Notes under the pieces: generated by a model
What the model saw: the letters and a program-made list of their open reading frames with translations, nothing else
Databases searched by the model: none
Told to the model about the DNA's origin: nothing
Shown here: in pieces, positions 59,911-64,000 of the stretch
How the letters are laid out: every line of letters starts with the position of its first letter
Numbering within the stretch: the first letter of the stretch is position 1
Position numbers and translations under genes: made by a program
DNA from: CAG-177 sp003514385
GTDB taxonomy: Bacteria > Bacillota > Clostridia > Oscillospirales > Acutalibacteraceae
NCBI GenBank assembly: GCA_051920445.1
Contig: JBPPLN010000001.1
Span: 868,001-932,000 of the forward strand
DNA: 64,000 nucleotides
Reading direction: 5' to 3'

Positions 59911-59939
59911 AAAAGCAGCCGGGAAAGCCGACTGCTTTT
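59911..59939 (-). terminator. Terminator after the lipase gene
   Basis: AAAAGCAG pairs with CTGCTTTT, with a CGG/CCG inner stem, followed on the minus strand by CTTTGTTTTG. Confidence 0.78.
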
Positions 59940-59955
59940 GTATACTTTTTCTGTT

Positions 59956-61212
59956 TTACTTCGCGTTGACGATATCGATCTGGTTCATATAGAGGTCGAT
60001 ATAGCTCTCTGTCTTCGAGCCGAGCAAAGTGCTGTGGTTCGCGTTCTCCACAACGGGATAGACATACCACACGCCGCGCTCATATGCGCCCTTGTGGTCA
60101 ACGATAAATTCGTGCTTCTCGCCCTCGGGATAGAGTGCGCTCTTGACGGGCACTGCGCCGTCGTTTCTGAGCCAATCGCCCTCGAGCTTGACGCCGTCAA
60201 CCGTTATTCCGGCTATGTGGCCTATAAGCCAGCCCGTGCCCGCCATGCTGCCGAGCGCATCGGTCGGGTTCTGGAATCTGCCGTCCGCCGAAGGCTCCGT
60301 GCCGCAGCAGGCGTAGGAGAAATAATATACGTTCTCAACAGCGCCTATCTTGGCGTTGAGCTCCTGCGCGCCGTGAAGCGTGAGGTCATAGAGGCAGTTA
60401 TCGTTCGAGAGGGCATAGTTCAGAATGCCACAGAGATTGAAGCTCGCCTTGCCCTCGCCGGGAGCGCGGGTAAGACCGAACTGGTCGAGCTTGAGGTCAA
60501 GGTAGTTGCTGCCCGCCATACCCGCGACATTGGCAATCATAGCGGCGATATACTCGCCGTGATAAACGGCAATGCCGACATTCCCGCTGACGGTGCCGTT
60601 ATGCGGCGCCGCTATCGAGATAACGGAGTTTACATAATCGCCCTTTCCGCCTTTGAAGAACTCGGAGACGTCGCCGCCCGCCGCGACCTCTTCGGGCGCG
60701 CCGTTTGCGAGAATATAGGTGAAGAGTCTCGTCGTTGCGCCGCCGAACGAGTGACCGAAGAGATTTATCTTGATGATATTTCCGTTCTTGTCGGTCTTGC
60801 CGAAGGTATCTATAAGTGCTTTTCCGACATATGAGCGGCCGTAGCGCTCATGATGATGCTCCGCAGAGTGGGCTGCACCGTAATCGACAACGGTTCCCGC
60901 AAGCTGAGCATAGAGCTCGCACGCTCTGTCCCATGCGCTGCTGAGCGGACCGACGGAGGCCGCGTGGCAATCGTATCCGCGGGCATTGAGCGACTTCATC
61001 AGATCCTCTTTATACTGCATACCCCAGTATGGCGTGACGGAGTTGAGCTTGTCGTTGTCTCCGTAGCCGAGGATGCCGTGGACGAAGATGCAGGGATATT
61101 TGTAAGAATCGGCCTTTGCGTCGGCAAATGCAAGGGAAACGCCCGCGCTGAAAACGATAATCAGAGCGAGCAGCAGGCTTGCCGCGCGTTTAAAGATGTT
61201 GCGTTTTGTCAT
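59956..61212 (-). CDS. Secreted lipase-like alpha/beta hydrolase
   Basis: A 418-residue exported hydrolase. The signal peptide runs from MTKRNIFKRAAS through LALIIVFSAGVSLAFADA. The oxyanion loop FVHGILGYGD is at about 43-52 and the nucleophile S155 in FGHSFGGAT. Spacing, the long insert before the elbow and the late His in ENANHSTLLG recall family I.5/staphylococcal-type lipases, which act on triacylglycerols or phospholipids. The ATG at 61212 has AGGAAG upstream; the longer frame to 61278 adds a non-signal-like extension. Confidence 0.87.
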   Translation of the reverse strand: MTKRNIFKRAASLLLALIIVFSAGVSLAFADAKADSYKYPCIFVHGILGYGDNDKLNSVTPYWGMQYKEDLMKSLNARGYDCHAASVGPLSSAWDRACELYAQLAGTVVDYGAAHSAEHHHERYGRSYVGKALIDTFGKTDKNGNIIKINLFGHSFGGATTRLFTYILANGAPEEVAAGGDVSEFFKGGKGDYVNSVISIAAPHNGTVSGNVGIAVYHGEYIAAMIANVAGMAGSNYLDLKLDQFGLTRAPGEGKASFNLCGILNYALSNDNCLYDLTLHGAQELNAKIGAVENVYYFSYACCGTEPSADGRFQNPTDALGSMAGTGWLIGHIAGITVDGVKLEGDWLRNDGAVPVKSALYPEGEKHEFIVDHKGAYERGVWYVYPVVENANHSTLLGSKTESYIDLYMNQIDIVNAK

Positions 61213-61333
61213 TGTTTCACTTCCTGTGTTATTTTTTAAAGCCACAGAAATATTAGCATAAAACGGCGCTGCTTTCAATATTTAATCGAAAAATTATATT
61301 GGGAACACATAATTATTTTTCGGGTGCACAGCC

Positions 61334-61376
61334 GAAAAAATTAAGCCGGCGCAGACATAGAACACCTGCACCGGCT
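61334..61376 (-). terminator. Terminator after lexA
   Basis: AGCCGGCGCAG (61344-61354) pairs with CTGCACCGGCT (61366-61376) with one wobble, followed on the minus strand by TAATTTTTT. Confidence 0.9.
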
Positions 61377-61385
61377 GTGCACAAA

Positions 61386-61979
61386 TCAATAGTATCTTAT
61401 AACCGCGACAACCTTGCCTAAAATCGAAACCTCGTTGACGATTATCGGCTCATAGGTATCGTTCTCGGGCTGGAGACGGAAATGACCGTTTTCTTTATAA
61501 AAAGTCTTGACAGTAGCCTCGTCCTCGATCATCGCAACGACTATTTCGCCGTTTCGCGCGACGGGAGTCTTTTCGGCAATAACAAGGTCGCCGTCGAGTA
61601 TGCCCGCCTGAACCATACTCTCTCCCCTGACTTTCAGGGCAAAAAGAGTTTTGTCACTCGAGGTGTGACCCGAATAGGCAACGGTACCCTCGATCTGTTC
61701 AAAAGCGAGTATCGGCGCACCGGCGGTAACGGTACCGACGATCGGGACATTGGTAACAACATTATCTTCCCTGCCAAGAATACGAATAGTGCGCTTCTTG
61801 AGCGGATCGCGCTGGATATAGCCCGCCTGTTCGAGCGCGTCAAGGTTCGCCTGCACGGATGAAGTAGAGCTCAGCCCCACTGCCGCGCCTATCTCACGCA
61901 CCGAGGGCGGGACTCCGTCCTGCGAGCGTTCAAGGAGATATTCGTATATTCTTTTCTGAGTTTTGCTTATGTCTTTCAA
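61386..61979 (-). CDS. lexA: LexA repressor
   Basis: A 197-residue SOS repressor. The winged helix at residues 1-65 (PPSVREIGAAVGLSSTSSVQ), the self-cleavage Ala86-Gly87 bond in TVTAGAPI, catalytic Ser121 in RGESMVQAGI and Lys158 in DEATVKTFY are all present, so RecA-stimulated autocleavage should work. The start is a TTG at 61979 with AAGGGTG upstream. A LexA box overlaps its promoter, as expected for autoregulation. Confidence 0.97.
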   Translation of the reverse strand: MKDISKTQKRIYEYLLERSQDGVPPSVREIGAAVGLSSTSSVQANLDALEQAGYIQRDPLKKRTIRILGREDNVVTNVPIVGTVTAGAPILAFEQIEGTVAYSGHTSSDKTLFALKVRGESMVQAGILDGDLVIAEKTPVARNGEIVVAMIEDEATVKTFYKENGHFRLQPENDTYEPIIVNEVSILGKVVAVIRYY

Positions 61980-62022
61980 AGCACGTCACCCTTTCAAGAT
62001 GTCTGCATAACTTACCTGCTTT

Positions 62023-62051
62023 ATTATAGCACATAGTTTTGGAAATTGCAA
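62023..62051 (-). promoter_or_regulatory. Promoter of lexA
   Basis: On the minus strand TTGCAA (62046-62051) and a perfect TATAAT (62023-62028) with a 17-bp spacer; the -35 overlaps the LexA box. Confidence 0.82.
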
Positions 62052-62063
62052 ACATTTGTTTGC
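62048..62063. promoter_or_regulatory. LexA box (SOS operator)
   Basis: GCAAACATTTGTTTGC is a near-perfect 16-bp palindrome of the Gram-positive LexA (Cheo box) type, GAAC/CAAAC-N4-GTTTG. It covers the -35 of lexA. Confidence 0.85.
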
Positions 62064-62127
62064 TGAAATTTTTATAAATTTTTTGCGCGGTTTTCGGCTC
62101 AAAAATTGGTATTTTTATACATTTTTG

Positions 62128-62157
62128 TTGTATTTCAGTTTTGCGTTGTAGTATAAT
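62128..62157 (+). promoter_or_regulatory. Promoter of the serine hydrolase gene
   Basis: TTGTAT (62128-62133) and TATAAT (62152-62157) with an 18-bp spacer, 68 bp before the start. Confidence 0.6.
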
Positions 62158-62225
62158 TTATGTAATAACCATTCGTTTGGCAGAATCTTTAAGTGAACAT
62201 TATTTTTACAGGAGATGTATATCTT

Positions 62226-63839
62226 ATGCCAACCGCAAGAACAAAGAGCAAGGCGCTCCCGAGAGCCGACTTCCCGGAACAGGTCGGCGTGTCCTCAAAG
62301 GCAATTTCCGAACTGCTCGACGACTTCGAGCGCAGCGGGATAGAGCTTCACAGCATCATGATCCTGCGCCACGGAAAAGTAGCTTTCGAGACCTGGCGAG
62401 ACCCCTATGCTCCCGACATCCCGCACACCATGTATTCAGTCAGCAAGAGCTTTGCGTCGATAGCCACCGGATTCGCTATTGATGAGGGACTGCTGTCGCT
62501 CGACACGAAGGTCATCGATATCTTCCCCGAGTACAGACCGCAGAAATACGATGCAAACCTCGAAAAGATGACCGTGTTCCACCTGCTGACCATGACCGCC
62601 GGAAAGGATGTAAGCGTACTCGAAAACAAGGCGAAGGTCTCATGGCTCAAGAGCTTTTTCGGCGCGCGCTGGGCGTTCGCCCCGGGCGAGGGCTGGAAGT
62701 ACATCAGCGAAAACTGCTATGTCCTCTGCGCCATAATCCAGAAGCTGACCGGCATGACCGTGCGCGAATATCTCGCGCCGCGTCTGTTCAAACCACTGGG
62801 CATCAGAGAGAATCCCGCATGGGAGACCGACCCGAACGGTCTTGAGGCAGGCGGCTGGGGTCTGTTCATAACAACAGAAGAGCTCGCCAAGGTCATCGAT
62901 TGCATGAGCCACGGCGGAAAATATCAGGGCAAGCAGGTCATCCCCGAGTTCTGGGCGCGCGAAGCGGGCAAGGCTCAGGCAGACAACTCAAGCAAAAGCT
63001 CGAATCAGATCGACTCCTGCGTCGGATACGGATTCAACTTCTGGTGCTGCCACTTCCCCGGCTCTTACCGCGCAGACGGAATGTTCTCGCAGTTCGGCAT
63101 CGTCCTGCCGGAATACGACGCAAATATCATCACCACCTGCAGCGAGGTCTTTGAGCAAAAGACGCGCGACTGCCTGTGGAGACACTTCCCCGAGGGCTTT
63201 ATCGAGCCGAAGGATGAGCCGGAGCAGACCACCCTGCCCATGACGCTCACTCCCCTGCCCGTGCTCACCGCCGGCCGGCGCAACCCCGTGCTCGAAAAGA
63301 AGCTGTCATATTCGACGATACATATGCTCTATAACCCCGTGCTCGATGTTGCAGGCTTCCCCGTGAGCGTCCTGCCGACGGCGGTCGTATATATGTCAGC
63401 TGACCGCGCGGGCAATATAGACAAGATAAACCTCGACTTCTCCGAGAATGAGTGCCGCTTCACATGGAGCGAGGAAAAAGTCAGGAACACGATAGTCAGC
63501 GGACTCGACGGCAAATACCGCAAATCGAAGATGCACCTGGCGGGACTCGATTTCACCGCCGTCTCGTCGGCGAGATGGGAGGACAGCGATACATTCACAA
63601 TATGGATCCGCGCCAATGAATCCATATCCGAGCGCCGCTTCTCTTTTCGTTTCAACGGCAACAAAGTCACCGTCATCCCGACCTCCTGCCCGGATCTGTG
63701 CAACATCGCCGAATCCATCGCGCAGGGCACGGGCGACATGATAGAAAACGAAACGATAGCCGACATCTGCGGCAATATTCTGCGCAGGCACTACACTCTG
63801 CTCGAACCAAAGCTGTTCGGTCGCCTGGAGATGAGATAA
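62226..63839 (+). CDS. Serine hydrolase, beta-lactamase class C/EstB-like
   Basis: A 537-residue protein. Residues about 25-330 form the penicillin-binding-protein-like transpeptidase fold: nucleophile S71 and K74 in YSVSKSF, a Y-x-S-x-N motif in WKYISENCY, and GYGFNFWCCHF in place of the usual KTG-like third motif. The C-terminal 170 residues are an extra beta domain. No signal peptide, so an esterase or amidase role in the cytoplasm is more likely than beta-lactam resistance. The ATG at 62226 has AGGAG about 10 bp upstream. The gene is divergent from lexA. Confidence 0.85.
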   Translation: MPTARTKSKALPRADFPEQVGVSSKAISELLDDFERSGIELHSIMILRHGKVAFETWRDPYAPDIPHTMYSVSKSFASIATGFAIDEGLLSLDTKVIDIFPEYRPQKYDANLEKMTVFHLLTMTAGKDVSVLENKAKVSWLKSFFGARWAFAPGEGWKYISENCYVLCAIIQKLTGMTVREYLAPRLFKPLGIRENPAWETDPNGLEAGGWGLFITTEELAKVIDCMSHGGKYQGKQVIPEFWAREAGKAQADNSSKSSNQIDSCVGYGFNFWCCHFPGSYRADGMFSQFGIVLPEYDANIITTCSEVFEQKTRDCLWRHFPEGFIEPKDEPEQTTLPMTLTPLPVLTAGRRNPVLEKKLSYSTIHMLYNPVLDVAGFPVSVLPTAVVYMSADRAGNIDKINLDFSENECRFTWSEEKVRNTIVSGLDGKYRKSKMHLAGLDFTAVSSARWEDSDTFTIWIRANESISERRFSFRFNGNKVTVIPTSCPDLCNIAESIAQGTGDMIENETIADICGNILRRHYTLLEPKLFGRLEMR

Positions 63840-64000
63840 ATGTCAACCTTGTTCAAAATATGCTTCGGAATCGCGGCGGGACTTGAATTTATTTTCGTCC
63901 CGTGGTTCCTCAAGGCCTCAAGAAACGGGCGCTGCACAAAATCGCAGATACTCAAAACCATATGCGCGACTCTTTTCGTCGCGGCGGGAGTTCTTGCTAG
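63840..64000 (+). CDS. N terminus of a membrane protein, possibly YhhN-type (partial)
   Basis: The ATG directly follows the TAA of the serine hydrolase gene, with GGAGATGAG as ribosome site, and the frame runs off the window after 53 codons. Two hydrophobic stretches (FKICFGIAAGLEFIFVPWF and ICATLFVAAGVLA) flank a basic loop. The KSQILKTICATLFVAAGVL segment recalls lysoplasmalogenases (YhhN/TMEM86), but the fragment is too short to be sure. Confidence 0.55.
   Translation, partial: MSTLFKICFGIAAGLEFIFVPWFLKASRNGRCTKSQILKTICATLFVAAGVLA

Noticed and set aside
1..64000. CRISPR arrays, rRNA genes, prophage genes and complete insertion sequences
   Set aside because: No regularly spaced repeats, ribosomal RNA segments, phage structural genes or transposase genes were seen on either strand.

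Overview
The window is 64 kb from a Gram-positive anaerobe, most likely a gut member of the Clostridia (Oscillospiraceae/Ruminococcaceae-like). The evidence is indirect: strong AGGAGG-type ribosome binding sites, some GTG and TTG starts, a Gram-positive-type LexA with its operator, QueH-type queuosine synthesis, GPH-family sugar symporters, a choloylglycine (bile salt) hydrolase and many glycosidases. No rRNA or phage gene was seen, so no finer placement is made.

Bases 1-16.7 kb look like ordinary chromosome with fairly high GC. They hold a GPH symporter, a three-gene operon (phosphatase-like protein, YigZ, SGNH hydrolase), an XRE regulator, malic enzyme, glycerol kinase, an NAD-dependent epimerase, a Crp/Fnr regulator divergent from a ferredoxin, queH, a cupin, a DUF1003 membrane protein, a GH20 hexosaminidase and a GH38 alpha-mannosidase. 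The last two suggest use of host or glycoprotein glycans.

From 16.79 to 41.93 kb lies a 25 kb, more AT-rich genomic island. It begins in an intact tRNA-Ser(CGA) gene and ends at a perfect 58-bp copy of the 3' part of that tRNA, the classical footprint of site-specific integration at a tRNA. No integrase remains. The cargo is almost entirely sugar use. It has GH78 plus a GPH symporter; an AraC regulator divergent from lipoprotein, GPH symporter, GH2, GH43, a decayed GH43, GH1, GH43 and a domain-swapped GH3; a GH39 remnant; then GH3-xylA-xylB divergent from a second AraC regulator. The enzymes carry no signal peptides. The inferred route is import of oligosaccharides by cation symport, cytoplasmic trimming of rhamnosyl, galactosyl, arabinosyl, xylosyl and glucosyl residues, and entry of xylose into the pentose phosphate pathway.

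Right of the island are feoA with a truncated feoB. Then a minus-strand block of twelve genes (42.7-51.9 kb) encodes an SPFH protein, zinc ribbons, a TPM-domain protein, an Ig-like surface protein, two lipoproteins and small membrane proteins. It resembles an enlarged, PspA-less version of the Bacillus subtilis ydjGHI envelope-stress module and is the best candidate for an undescribed system here. Two of its genes are interrupted, one by an in-frame TGA and one by a frameshift. Next to it is a signalling operon (7TM sensor-like protein, histidine kinase, LuxR-type response regulator), followed by a 139-bp MITE-like element and a degenerate receiver-domain protein.

The right end (56.3-64 kb) holds a metallophosphoesterase, a bile salt hydrolase-like enzyme, an aminotransferase, a secreted lipase, lexA with its LexA box, a serine hydrolase and the start of a membrane protein.
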